Source: Sphingomonas suaedae (GTDB lineage Bacteria; Pseudomonadota; Alphaproteobacteria; Sphingomonadales; Sphingomonadaceae). From it: 64,000 nucleotides of DNA. Numbering within the stretch: position 1 is the stretch's first letter; each line of letters starts with the position of its first letter. The stretch covers positions 3,966,001 through 4,030,000 of the forward strand of contig NZ_CP042239.1 of the NCBI RefSeq assembly GCF_007833215.1, in the 5' to 3' direction. Shown piece by piece: positions 16,562 to 24,905 of this stretch. The notes beneath the pieces were generated by a model that had not been told where the DNA came from, did not search any database, and saw only the letters and a list, made by a program, of their open reading frames with translations. The position numbers were made by a program, and so were the translations under genes.

Positions 16562-17026
16562 ATGGCGCGGGCGATGGGGACGGACGAGCGGAGCGGAGCA
16601 TGTTTGTGCGGTGCCGTTTCCGTTCGTCTGCCGCGCGCGATGTGCGATGTCGGTGTCTGTCACTGCGCGAGTTGCCTGAGGTGGAATAGCGGACCGTGGA
16701 TGTCGCTCCAGGCTCCCGGAGCGACCGTCAGCGGCGATGCGCTCGTCGTCTATCGGTCGTCCGCCTTTGCCGAGCGCGGCTTTTGCGGACGGTGCGGAAC
16801 CCACATCTTTCACCGCCCCCAGGACGGACCCGAGATTGCCGTGTCCGCCGGGCTGTTCCAGCATGTGGAACTTCATATCGCGCGCGAGATTTTTTTCGAT
16901 GCGAAGCCGCCATTCTATCGGTTCGTCGCGGACAGCGAAAAGCGCTCTTCCGCGAGCATGGCCCGGGAATGGCTTCCCCGACTGCTGATCCGACGTATGC
17001 GGCGCTGGCTTCGACGCCTCAGGTGA
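16562..17026 (+). CDS. GFA family (Mss4-like, zinc-binding) protein
   Basis: The 154-residue protein shows the cysteine pattern of the glutathione-dependent formaldehyde-activating (GFA) family: GACLCGAVS, then VCHCASCLRW, then FCGRCGTHIF. These ligate structural and catalytic zinc in the founding member Gfa. An ATG at 16574 is an alternative start. The C-terminus is unusually basic (LLIRRMRRWLRRLR), which is not part of the usual domain. Most family members have unknown substrates. The gene is convergent with a second GFA-family gene on the minus strand, with a 127-base gap in which I see no further gene. Confidence 0.85.
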   Translation: MARAMGTDERSGACLCGAVSVRLPRAMCDVGVCHCASCLRWNSGPWMSLQAPGATVSGDALVVYRSSAFAERGFCGRCGTHIFHRPQDGPEIAVSAGLFQHVELHIAREIFFDAKPPFYRFVADSEKRSSASMAREWLPRLLIRRMRRWLRRLR

Positions 17027-17153
17027 AGCCTGGCCTGTGTGATGCGGATCGGTGCGAAGAAGTCCCGGCGCTATCGTTCGCTGGACCGCTCCGGGCCGGA
17101 GGCGTGTAGGTTCCCCGGTGCGGACGCGGTCACAGCGATCGAACAGTCGCGGG

Positions 17154-17564
17154 CTATGCCCCGCCCGGAAACCGCTCGAACTCCGGAAGGCCGTGCGCAT
17201 CCTTCATCCAGCCGACGCGATCGGCGACCTGGATATGGGCGGCGGCCGGGACCGCATCGGGATCGTCAAGGGTCGATGCCTGGATATCGACGAGTCCGGG
17301 CAGGTTCACGGCATTGCGATAAAACAGGCCGGTGCCGCAGGTCTCACAGAACCAGCGGCGGCCGGTTTCGGACGAGGCATATTCGCGCGGCGTCCCTTGC
17401 GTCACGCTCAGCGCATCTTCGGGATACATCGCCCAGCCGACCATCGGGGCACCCGCGCAGCGGCGGCAATCGGTGCAATGGCACAGCGCCTGCCCGCCAT
17501 GCATCGGCTCGCCCTCGATCTGGTAGCGCACCGCGCCGCAATGGCATCCACCGGTCAGGGTCAT
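17154..17564 (-). CDS. GFA family (Mss4-like, zinc-binding) protein
   Basis: The 136-residue protein has the full GFA cysteine set: GGCHCGAVRY, LCHCTDCRRCAGAP and FCETCGTGLFYRN. The start ATG at 17564 has an AGGAG ribosome site about eight bases upstream. The last residues around VGWMKDAHGLPEFERFPGG are typical of the larger GFA subgroup. Founding Gfa was proposed to speed glutathione addition to formaldehyde, but for most homologues the substrate is unknown. It is the convergent partner of another GFA gene, and a GST lies nearby. The two GFA proteins are clearly diverged, so this is not a recent tandem duplication. Confidence 0.9.
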   Translation of the reverse strand: MTLTGGCHCGAVRYQIEGEPMHGGQALCHCTDCRRCAGAPMVGWAMYPEDALSVTQGTPREYASSETGRRWFCETCGTGLFYRNAVNLPGLVDIQASTLDDPDAVPAAAHIQVADRVGWMKDAHGLPEFERFPGGA

Positions 17565-17640
17565 CGCTGGTCTCCTAAGGTGTCGCTACGCCCTTCGACA
17601 GGCTCAGGGCAAACGGCTGGCGTTGGCCCTTGCCCCCCCA

Positions 17641-17661
17641 CCCCTCCCCCAAAGGGAGGGG
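17641..17661 (-). terminator. hairpin downstream of lexA
   Basis: CCCCTCCC and GGGAGGGG form an 8-bp perfect stem around a five-base loop, 13 bases past the lexA stop. There is no strong T-tract in the lexA direction, so termination is only likely. The neighbouring stretch 17590-17611 contains CCTTCGACAGGCTCAGGG, a short motif that I recall as dispersed in many proteobacterial genomes. Confidence 0.45.
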
Positions 17662-17673
17662 CTATCGCTCGCC

Positions 17674-18342
17674 TCAGTACCGCCGCAGCAGGCCGGCCAG
17701 CCGGCCCTGCACGCGCACCTGATCGGGGCGGTAGCGCTGGGGGTCGTAGCTGCGGTTCGCCGGATCGAGGCGGACCATGCTGCCTTCGGTGCGGAAATAT
17801 TTCAGCGTCGCTTCCATATCCTCGATCAGCGCGACCACGATCTCGCCATCGCGCGCCGTGTCCTGGCGGCGGATCAGCGCATAGTCGCCGTCGAAAATCC
17901 CGGCCTCGACCATCGAATCCCCCGCGACTTCCAGCGCATAATGTTCGCCCGAGCCAAGCAGGGCTGCCGGGACGGGGAGCATCGTCGATCCCTCCAGCGC
18001 CTCGATCGGCACGCCGGCGGCGATGCGGCCATGGAGCGGGATTTCGACCACATCATTGGCGGGCTGCGGCGCCGGGCGCGGCATTGCGACCACGTTGGAC
18101 TTGGTAGCGGGCTTCTTCGCATCGCCACGCTCGGGCATCTTGACCACTTCGAGCGCGCGCGCGCGATTGGGCAGGCGGCGCAGAAAGCCGCGCTCCTCCA
18201 ATGCGGAGATCAGGCGGTGGACGCCGGACTTCGACTTCAGGTCGAGCGCGTCCTTCATCTCCTCGAATGAGGGCGAGACGCCGGTCTCGGCCAGCCGGTC
18301 GGCGATGAAGCAGATCAGCTCATGCTGCTTCTTCGTAAGCAT
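17674..18342 (-). CDS. lexA: LexA SOS repressor
   Basis: The start is ATG at 18342 ([12 protein letters not shown]), with GGAGGA ten bases upstream; earlier in-frame ATGs are non-conserved. The 222-residue protein has the N-terminal winged helix ([30 protein letters not shown]). The C-terminal S24 protease domain has the self-cleavage site at Ala109-Gly110 (RIAAGVPIE), catalytic Ser143 (GDSMVEAG) and Lys181 (ATLKYF). LexA represses DNA-damage genes until RecA-stimulated self-cleavage. The linker is longer than in E. coli, as usual in alphaproteobacteria. A near-consensus SOS box lies 33 bases upstream, consistent with autoregulation. It is the last gene of the trp/moa/moe row. Confidence 0.97.
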   Translation of the reverse strand: MLTKKQHELICFIADRLAETGVSPSFEEMKDALDLKSKSGVHRLISALEERGFLRRLPNRARALEVVKMPERGDAKKPATKSNVVAMPRPAPQPANDVVEIPLHGRIAAGVPIEALEGSTMLPVPAALLGSGEHYALEVAGDSMVEAGIFDGDYALIRRQDTARDGEIVVALIEDMEATLKYFRTEGSMVRLDPANRSYDPQRYRPDQVRVQGRLAGLLRRY

Positions 18343-18374
18343 AGGACGTCCTCCATCCAGAACAGACATGGAAC

Positions 18375-18389
18375 GTTTACGCCTTGTTC
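18375..18389 (-). promoter_or_regulatory. candidate LexA (SOS) box upstream of lexA
   Basis: Read on the plus strand the site is GTTT-N7-GTTC, one mismatch from the alphaproteobacterial LexA consensus GTTC-N7-GTTC. It lies 33 bases upstream of the lexA start, in the gap after moeA. GTTCC also pairs with an outer GGAAC (18370-18374) as an inverted repeat. This is the expected place for negative autoregulation and implies a lexA promoter independent of moeA. Confidence 0.6.
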
Positions 18390-18411
18390 CACGCCCCGTC
18401 AAGCGACCGCT

Positions 18412-19596
18412 TCAGAAAAGATCGAGGATTTCCACCGAGTCGCCCGCGCTGGACGCGGGAACATGTGGAGGACGCACGATCAGGCAGTCGGATGCGGCGA
18501 GCGTGCGGAGCATCGAGCTGTCCTGAACCTGTGCCACGTGAACGCGTCCGTCGCGATGAACGGCGCGCAGATGATCGGCCCGCGGGCCACCCGGCGGGAG
18601 ATCATGACCAAGCGTCGCGCTACGCGTGCGGGGCAGCGGATCGGCGGCGCCTGACAGATGCGCGACCATCGGGAGGACAAAGAGCAGGGCGGTGACATGC
18701 GCGGAGACCGGATTGCCGGGCAGGCCGATCACGACGGTGTCGCGCATCCTGCCAGCCATGATCGGTTTGCCCGGCCGCACCGCGACGCGCCAGAAATCAA
18801 TTTTCGCGCCCGTCGCTTCAAGCGCGGGGCGGACGAGATCGTGATCGCCGACCGACGCCCCGCCGGTTGTGACCAGCAGATCGGCATCGACCGCAGCAAA
18901 GGCGGCGGTCAGCGCGTCGATCCGATCGGGCAGGATGCCGAGGTCGATCAGATCGACCGGAAGCGGCGCCAGCATCGCGGCGAGCATCGCGCCGTTGCTT
19001 TCGGGAAGCTGGCCGGGGGCGAGCGGGGCGCCGGGCGGGCGCAACTCGTCCCCCGTCGCGGCGATGGCGACCCGGATGCGGCGGTGGACCGGAAGGATGG
19101 CATGGCCCGCGATGGCAGCGAGCGCGATGCGCGCGGGGGTGAGGTGTTCGCCGGGCGCGATCAGCGGGTCCCCGTCGCGGAAATCCAGTCCGGCCACGCG
19201 GACATGTGCCCCCGCGACAGGCGGTCCTGCGCCGTCGCGCAACAGCCGCGTGCCGTCGCGTCGCGCCTCTTCCTGGATCAGGATCGTATCCGCACCATCG
19301 GGCAGGGCGGCGCCGGTGAAGATGCGCGCCGCGTCCCCCGGGCGGATCACTCCTGCAAAGGGGCGCCCCGCCGCGCTTTCGCCGATCAGCCGCCACGGGC
19401 CGGGCAGATCGGCGAAGCGGATCGCATAGCCGTCCATCGCCGAAAGCGGCAGTTCGGGCTGGGTGCGCAGCGCCGCGACAGGCTCGGCCGCCCAGCGCCC
19501 TGCGGCCTCGCGCAGCGGGACCTGCTCCACCGCGACCGGATCGGCCAGCGCGAACAGGCGTTGTTGCGCTTGCGCGATAGAAATCAGTTCTGCCAT
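18412..19596 (-). CDS. moeA: molybdopterin molybdenumtransferase MoeA
   Basis: The start is ATG at 19596 (MAELISIAQAQQ); a GTG lies one codon earlier. The 394-residue protein has the MoeA signature LSAMDGYAIR and AARIFTGAALPDGADTI, then the molybdate/MPT-binding VTTGGASVGDHD and KPIMAGRM, and PGNPVSAHV in the MogA-like domain. MoeA inserts molybdenum into adenylylated molybdopterin, the last step of Mo-cofactor synthesis. It is cytoplasmic. It belongs with moaC two genes upstream, separated by a PilZ gene. The ribosome site is not obvious (GGAAAGTG). Length is normal for the family. Confidence 0.96.
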   Translation of the reverse strand: MAELISIAQAQQRLFALADPVAVEQVPLREAAGRWAAEPVAALRTQPELPLSAMDGYAIRFADLPGPWRLIGESAAGRPFAGVIRPGDAARIFTGAALPDGADTILIQEEARRDGTRLLRDGAGPPVAGAHVRVAGLDFRDGDPLIAPGEHLTPARIALAAIAGHAILPVHRRIRVAIAATGDELRPPGAPLAPGQLPESNGAMLAAMLAPLPVDLIDLGILPDRIDALTAAFAAVDADLLVTTGGASVGDHDLVRPALEATGAKIDFWRVAVRPGKPIMAGRMRDTVVIGLPGNPVSAHVTALLFVLPMVAHLSGAADPLPRTRSATLGHDLPPGGPRADHLRAVHRDGRVHVAQVQDSSMLRTLAASDCLIVRPPHVPASSAGDSVEILDLF

Positions 19597-19635
19597 CACT
19601 TTCCGATTAGCGGCGGTACCGCGTCGGGTCGAGCA

Positions 19636-20577
19636 TCAGCGCGGACGTGCAACCTCGCTCAGCCGCGCCATTTCATGCGGACGCAGGGGCAGGCGGAATT
19701 CGGCGACATGGCGTGTCCCGTGGCATTCGATCACCCGGATCGGCCAGCCGCCAATCTCGGGCAGCGACAACCACAGGCCGGAGAGCGGGGCGAATTCGGT
19801 ATCGCTTTCGAATTCGACCAGCGCGTTGCTGAGGGAGAGGACCTGCGCGTTCCACCAGCTGCTTCCCGACCGGACATGGCTCGCCACCTCCAGCTTGAGC
19901 GCATTCTTGACGGCGCCGAGCGGCGAGGGCGACGTGTAGGAATCGCGCGTGGCGGGCGGGCGGCGATCGGCGACCTGACGCAGCCAGGGCATCAGCACCT
20001 GCCAGCCAATCTCCTCGAAAAAGGCGATGCCTGCCTGTCCCTGCTCGGTCCAGCGGATTTCACCCTGAATCGGGCGCAGTCCGTCCAGCGTCAGTTCAAC
20101 CGCCTCGCCGACATGCAGCTGCGTGCGCGTCTCGACGCCCAGCCCGGCGGGGGAGAGGTTGCGCGTCCAGGCAAAATCCACCTGCCCGGCGTGACGGATA
20201 CACAGCCGCTGGCGCAATTCGATCCGCGGCATCTGGCGGCGCTCGGCGGGCAGGGCGGCGAGGCAGCGGGCAAGCGCTCCCACCACATCCATCGGCGCGT
20301 CGAAGCGAAATGCGAGGGCGGCGGGATCATCGCCGACGATCGCGCCTTCCACCGCGAGCCCGAACGGCAATTCGATCGTGGCCCGATCGCCATGCGCCAC
20401 CGGACCGTTCACCGACAGCATCGCGCCTTCGGAGGTCAGGCGGTGGACGAAGCAATCGCGTTCCCCCGCTTCGCCACCGATAAGCCGGGCGCGCGATGAC
20501 TCCTCGGGCTTGCCAACGGGCACGGAATCGAGCCCGCCCGAGAGCGAGAAAATGGTTGAACGTGCCGAAACCGACAT
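19636..20577 (-). CDS. PilZ-domain protein (predicted c-di-GMP effector)
   Basis: The start is ATG at 20577 (MSVSARSTIFSLSGG); an upstream ATG at 20619 is less likely. The 313-residue protein has a central PilZ domain with RRQMPRIELRQRL (Arg-rich RxxxR-type motif) and NLSPAGLGVET (N/DxSxxG motif). A degenerate PilZ-like segment precedes it (DCFVHRLTSEGAMLSV), and a third beta-rich PilZ-like segment follows at the C-terminus (WWNAQVLSLSNALVEFES). PilZ domains bind cyclic di-GMP and change motility, adhesion or exopolysaccharide output. There is no signal peptide or transmembrane segment. It is unexpectedly set between moaC and moeA on the same strand. Partner proteins are unknown. Confidence 0.82.
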   Translation of the reverse strand: MSVSARSTIFSLSGGLDSVPVGKPEESSRARLIGGEAGERDCFVHRLTSEGAMLSVNGPVAHGDRATIELPFGLAVEGAIVGDDPAALAFRFDAPMDVVGALARCLAALPAERRQMPRIELRQRLCIRHAGQVDFAWTRNLSPAGLGVETRTQLHVGEAVELTLDGLRPIQGEIRWTEQGQAGIAFFEEIGWQVLMPWLRQVADRRPPATRDSYTSPSPLGAVKNALKLEVASHVRSGSSWWNAQVLSLSNALVEFESDTEFAPLSGLWLSLPEIGGWPIRVIECHGTRHVAEFRLPLRPHEMARLSEVARPR

Positions 20578-20654
20578 AATGCCCCACAACTGAACGGGAC
20601 AGGATTGCGCCCCGTGCAATCAAGATTCGCTAAGCGATTGAGGTGGACAGGAAA

Positions 20655-21143
20655 TTAACCCTCGCCCTCGGGCTTATCCGCGTGCCAGTCGCCGGACTTG
20701 CCCCCGCGCTTCTCGATCAGGCGGATGCCGCCGATCTCCATGCTCCGGTCGATCGCCTTGGCCATGTCATAGACAGTGAGCAAGGCAACGGACACGGCGG
20801 TGAGTGCCTCCATCTCCACCCCGGTCCGGCCGGTCAGCGCGACGGTGGCAGTGGCGGTAACGCCGCTCTCATCCGGCACAAGGTCGAGCGTCACCTTGGT
20901 CAGCGCGAGCGGGTGGCAGAGCGGGATCAGGTCGCTGGTCTTCTTCGCGGCCATGATCCCCGCGATCCGCGCGGTGGCGAGCACGTCGCCTTTCTTCACC
21001 AGCCCGTCACGGATCGCGGCGGCGGCCTCCATCGACATTGCGATGCGGCCCGTGGCGACGGCTTCACGCTGCGTCTCCACCTTGCCTCCGACATCGACCA
21101 TGCGCGCCGCACCGGCTTCGTCGATATGGGTGAGGTCGCTCAC
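20655..21143 (-). CDS. moaC: cyclic pyranopterin monophosphate synthase MoaC
   Basis: The start is GTG at 21143, overlapping the trpC stop by four bases (GTGA). The 162-residue protein has the MoaC hallmarks [20 protein letters not shown] and [20 protein letters not shown] (active-site region), plus KRGGKSGDW near the C-terminus. It converts the 3',8-cyclised GTP made by MoaA into cyclic pyranopterin monophosphate, the second step of molybdenum-cofactor synthesis. It is cytoplasmic. The coupling to trpC places Mo-cofactor genes in the tryptophan operon, an arrangement I recall from other sphingomonads. Length and motifs are normal. Confidence 0.97.
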   Translation of the reverse strand: MSDLTHIDEAGAARMVDVGGKVETQREAVATGRIAMSMEAAAAIRDGLVKKGDVLATARIAGIMAAKKTSDLIPLCHPLALTKVTLDLVPDESGVTATATVALTGRTGVEMEALTAVSVALLTVYDMAKAIDRSMEIGGIRLIEKRGGKSGDWHADKPEGEG

Positions 21144-21925
21144 CCCACCATCGCCCGGGTCGCCGCTTCGATATCCGCTTGGCGCATCAGCGCTTCGCCG
21201 ATCAGGAAGCAGCGGACGCCGCGTTCGGCCATCGCATCGAGATCCTCGCGACTGGTGAGGCCGCTCTCGGCGACAAAGGTGCAGCCCTGCGGCGCGCGGC
21301 CGACCAGCTCGTAGGTGCGATCGAACGAGACGCTGAAATCCTTGAGGTTGCGGTTGTTGACGCCGATCAAGCGCGACTGGAGCGCCAGCGCCCGTTCCAT
21401 TTCGGCTTCGTCATGCACCTCGACCAGCACATCCATGTCCAGGCCGATCGCCGCATCCTCGATCTCCGCCATCTGCGCATCTTCCAGCGCGGCGACGATG
21501 ATTAGGATCGCGTCGGCCCCGATCGCGCGCGATTCCAGCACCTGCCAGGGATCGACCATGAAATCCTTGCGAATCACCGGGAGAGTAACCGCGGCGCGCG
21601 CGGCGACGAGATAGGATTCATGGCCCTGGAAATAGGTCAGGTCGGTCAGCACCGACAGGCACGCGGCGCCCCCGGCCTGATAGTCGCGGGCATGGGAAAC
21701 GGGATTGAAATCGGTTCGGATCAGCCCGCGCGACGGGGACGCCTTCTTGACCTCGGCGATCAGGCCGTAGCCGCTCGCCGCCTTGGCATCCAGCGCGGCG
21801 CGGAAGCCGCGCGGCGGAGTCTGCGCCATCGCCAGCGCCTGAACGTCGCTCAGCGAATTGGCGGCCTTGCGCGCGGCGACCTCGTCGCGCTTGGTTTCCA
21901 GGATCGTGTCCAGCATCGTGCTCAT
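21140..21925 (-). CDS. trpC: indole-3-glycerol phosphate synthase
   Basis: The 261-residue single-domain TIM-barrel enzyme closes the indole ring from CdRP in tryptophan biosynthesis. Motifs include [15 protein letters not shown] (substrate phosphate and catalytic Lys), [32 protein letters not shown] and [12 protein letters not shown]. It starts with ATG at 21925, overlapping the trpD stop by four bases, and its stop overlaps the moaC start. It looks fully intact, which contrasts with the frameshifted trpD immediately upstream. Length matches stand-alone TrpC enzymes of alphaproteobacteria. Confidence 0.97.
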   Translation of the reverse strand: MSTMLDTILETKRDEVAARKAANSLSDVQALAMAQTPPRGFRAALDAKAASGYGLIAEVKKASPSRGLIRTDFNPVSHARDYQAGGAACLSVLTDLTYFQGHESYLVAARAAVTLPVIRKDFMVDPWQVLESRAIGADAILIIVAALEDAQMAEIEDAAIGLDMDVLVEVHDEAEMERALALQSRLIGVNNRNLKDFSVSFDRTYELVGRAPQGCTFVAESGLTSREDLDAMAERGVRCFLIGEALMRQADIEAATRAMVG

Positions 21926-22919
21926 GCCGCAGCGATCCAGCAGTCGAGCAGCGTCTTGGCAAGCCCCTTTTCGATCACTTCGGCGGCTTCCTCGGCGCCT
22001 TCGCGCAAATCGGCGGTCTCGCCTGCGACGACCAAGGCGGCAGCGGCGTTAAGCAGCACGGCGTCGCGATAGGCCCCGTGCTCGCCATCGAGGAGGCGGC
22101 GCAGCGCCGCTGCATTCTCGCGCGCCTCGCCCCCACGCAGCGCGGTGAGGGGATGAGCCTGCAATCCGGCATCGGCGGGGGTGATGCGCGCGGGCAGGCT
22201 GACATCGCCGATGCTCACGATTCTGCTCGCTCCCTCGGGCGACAATTCGTCCAGTCCTTCCTCGCCCGCAACGATCGCCGCGCCCTTGATGCCGAGCTGC
22301 TGCAGCGCCTCGGCATAGACCGGGGCGTAGTCGGGCCGGGCGATGCCGATCAGCTGGCGCTGCACCCCCGCCGGATTGGCGAGCGGACCCATCAGGTTGA
22401 AGATCGTCCGCCGCCCGATGCGTTTGCGGATCGGGGCGACGCGCGCCCATCGCCGGATGGTGCCTGGCGGCGAAGAGAAAGGCGATGCCGAGATCGCCCA
22501 GATGTGCCTCGGCATTCGCGGCGGCGCGGTCGAGGTCGAGGCCGAGCGCTTCGAGCGTATCGGCTGCGCCCGATCTGGAGGAGGCGGCGCGATTGCCATG
22601 TTTGGCAACCGGCACGCCCGCCGCCGCGACGACGATCGCGACCGCGGTGGACACGTTGAGCGTATGGTGTCCGTCGCCGCCAGTGCCGCAGACATCGATC
22701 GCATTGGCGGGGGCGCTGACGGGGATTACCCGTGCCCGCATCGCCCGTGCCGGCCTCGGCGATCTCGATGCTCGTCTCGCCGCGATCGGACAGCGCGATC
22801 AGGAAGGCCTCGATCTCTTCCTCGGCTGCGCTGCCGTCAAGGATATCGGCGAACGCCTGTGCTGCGGATTCGCGCGCAAGCGGGGTGGCGGGGTCGGGGA
22901 GGAGGCTGAAGCTGGTCAC
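21922..22919 (-). pseudogene. trpD: anthranilate phosphoribosyltransferase, disrupted by two apparent +1 frameshifts
   Basis: TrpD homology is complete but spread over three reading frames. The N-terminus starts at GTG 22919 (VTSFSLLPDPATPLARES) and runs to SIEIAEA. An extra base near 22749-22753 shifts the frame; removing one G restores [10 protein letters not shown]. The second frame carries [19 protein letters not shown] and [20 protein letters not shown], then reaches HHPAM. An extra base in the run at 22446-22448 shifts the frame again; removing one restores [13 protein letters not shown]. The third frame carries [17 protein letters not shown] to the stop, which overlaps trpC by four bases. 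As read, no functional PRPP:anthranilate transferase is made, so tryptophan synthesis would fail unless another copy exists. Base-calling errors are an equally good explanation, because flanking genes are intact. Confidence 0.85.
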
Positions 22920-22988
22920 CGCGCCTCTATTCCGGGGCCGGGCCGGGGAGTCGAGCAAATCCTGCTACCCCGCCGCCAAGCGTGACGC

Positions 22989-24296
22989 TCACGCCTTGGC
23001 TGTGGCCCCGCCCGCGAACCGCTCCGCCAGGGCGTGGTAGAGCCGTTCCTTGCACACCAGCTGCGCCGCAAAATCGGCGATCAGCGCGGTGGCGAGCAGC
23101 GGCATCATCAGCCCCCGGCTGGCCGTCGTCTCGGAAATGATGATGACCGCGGTAAGCGGCGCGCGGACCACGCCGGTGAAATAGGCGACCATGCCGAGCA
23201 GCACGATCGCGCCGGGCGGATAGCTCGGGAACACGCTGCGCAGCATGTCGCCGATCCCGGCGCCGACCGATAGCGAGGGCGCGAAGATGCCGCCGGGCAG
23301 ACCGGAAACTGCGGTGGCGAGCGTCGTCACGAACTTGGCGGCGCCAAACCAGAGCGGGACGTCGTCGCCCGCGATCACCGCATTGGCGGTTTCATACCCG
23401 GTGCCCCAGGTCAGCCCGCTGACGACGCCGACCAGTGCGACCAACATGCCGCATACGGTCGCCAGCACCACTGGCCGCGCGCGAAGCGTTGCGAACGGGC
23501 GCCACAGCGTCGTCCCGGCCCCCAGCATCAGCCGCGCGAACAGCCCGCCCATGATCCCGCCGAACACGCCTGCGACCGGTGCGGCGACCAGCGCCTGGCT
23601 GATGTGCAGCGTCTGCCGCATCACGCCGAAATAGACATAGTCCCCCGCAATGCCGAGACTCACCATGCCTGCGATCAGCACCGCCGCCATCACCAGCAGG
23701 GTCATCCGCTGCTCATAGGCGGCGGCGAGTTCCTCGATCGCGAAGGCGACCCCGGCCAGCGGCGTGTTGAACGCCGCCGCGACCCCCGCCGCGCCACCCG
23801 CGATGAACACCGATGCGCGCAGCGGTATGCCCATCAGGCGATGCGCATAGCCCATGATGCTCGCCGCGATCTGGACCGTCGGCCCCTCGCGTCCGACCGA
23901 TGCGCCGAAGGTCAGCGTGCCGATGGTCAGGAAGAATTTGACGATGGCAGTACGCGCCGAGACGAGGCCGCGCATCCCGCGCTCGGGATCGCGCGCGGCG
24001 GCGATCACCTGCGGAATGCCCGATCCGCGCGCGAGCGGCGCGAAGCGGCTGGTCGCCCAGGCAAAGCCCGCGAAGCCCGCGGGGGTGATCAGCAGCGGGA
24101 TCCACCATGCCGTCTGCACCATCGCGTGGAACAGGTTCGCCGCCGCATCCGCAAGGCTGGCGAAGAGCAGGGCGACCAGCCCGATCAGGATCGCGCCGCC
24201 CAGAATGGCGATGCGCCGCCGCCAGATCATGTCCCGATCGCCATAGCGGCGGGCGAGGACGTTGAGTCTCCGAAGTAATCGGGGCGCGCGCCGCAT
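22989..24296 (-). CDS. ClC-family chloride channel/antiporter
   Basis: The 435-residue inner-membrane protein has the ClC anion-selectivity motifs in order: RGSGIPQ, then GREGPTVQ with the gating glutamate, then GLPGGIFAPSLSVGAG. It also has AIEELAAAY, whose acidic pair corresponds to the proton-pathway glutamate of E. coli ClcA, favouring a Cl-/H+ exchanger over a channel. About ten or more hydrophobic helices are visible. There are no C-terminal CBS domains. The gene starts three bases after the trpG stop and lies between trpG and trpD on the same strand, an unusual place for an ion transporter. A role in acid resistance or charge balance is possible. Confidence 0.93.
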   Translation of the reverse strand: MRRAPRLLRRLNVLARRYGDRDMIWRRRIAILGGAILIGLVALLFASLADAAANLFHAMVQTAWWIPLLITPAGFAGFAWATSRFAPLARGSGIPQVIAAARDPERGMRGLVSARTAIVKFFLTIGTLTFGASVGREGPTVQIAASIMGYAHRLMGIPLRASVFIAGGAAGVAAAFNTPLAGVAFAIEELAAAYEQRMTLLVMAAVLIAGMVSLGIAGDYVYFGVMRQTLHISQALVAAPVAGVFGGIMGGLFARLMLGAGTTLWRPFATLRARPVVLATVCGMLVALVGVVSGLTWGTGYETANAVIAGDDVPLWFGAAKFVTTLATAVSGLPGGIFAPSLSVGAGIGDMLRSVFPSYPPGAIVLLGMVAYFTGVVRAPLTAVIIISETTASRGLMMPLLATALIADFAAQLVCKERLYHALAERFAGGATAKA

Positions 24297-24299
24297 CCC

Positions 24300-24884
24300 T
24301 CAGGCGGGAACCGCGGCGTCGATGCCGGCGATCTTCAGGAAATTCGCCAGCATCGCGTGGCCGTGTTCGGTGGCGATGCTCTCGGGGTGGAACTGGACCG
24401 AGTGAATCGGCAGCTCGCGGTGGCGGAAGGCCATGACGCTGCCATCTTCTGCGGTCGCGTTGACCAGCAAAGCGTCGGGAATGTCGGTGACGATCAGCGA
24501 ATGGTATCGGGTAGCGGTGAAGGGGCTGGGCAGCCCTTCGAACAGGCCGGTGCCGTCATGGCTGACCGGGCTGGTCTTGCCGTGCATCAGCCCGCCGCGC
24601 ACGACCTTTCCGCCGAAATGCTGGCCGATCGACTGGTGGCCCAGGCACACGCCGAGCAAAGGCTTGCCCGCATCGGCACAGGCGGCGACGAGATCGAGGC
24701 TGATTCCCGCCTCGTTCGGGGTGCAGGGACCGGGGGAGAGCAGGAAGGCCTGTGCGTTGCTGGCGATTGCCTCCTGCGCGGTCAGGGCGTCGTTGCGAAC
24801 GACCTTCACCTCTGCGCCCAGCTCCATCAGGTAATGGACGAGGTTCCAGGTGAAGCTGTCGTAATTGTCGATGACGAGGATCAT
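24300..24884 (-). CDS. trpG: anthranilate synthase component II / aminodeoxychorismate synthase glutaminase
   Basis: The 194-residue class I glutamine amidotransferase shows [18 protein letters not shown] at the N-terminus, [13 protein letters not shown], the catalytic Cys80 in [13 protein letters not shown], and the His/Glu pair in SVQFHPESI. It supplies ammonia to TrpE for anthranilate synthesis, and in many bacteria also to PabB. No trpE lies next to it here; the upstream neighbour is a 2-hydroxyacid dehydrogenase, so trpE must be elsewhere. It is followed after three bases by a ClC gene, then trpD and trpC. Confidence 0.95.
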   Translation of the reverse strand: MILVIDNYDSFTWNLVHYLMELGAEVKVVRNDALTAQEAIASNAQAFLLSPGPCTPNEAGISLDLVAACADAGKPLLGVCLGHQSIGQHFGGKVVRGGLMHGKTSPVSHDGTGLFEGLPSPFTATRYHSLIVTDIPDALLVNATAEDGSVMAFRHRELPIHSVQFHPESIATEHGHAMLANFLKIAGIDAAVPA

Positions 24885-24905
24885 GATGCGGCGGGCTTAG
24901 CCGGG

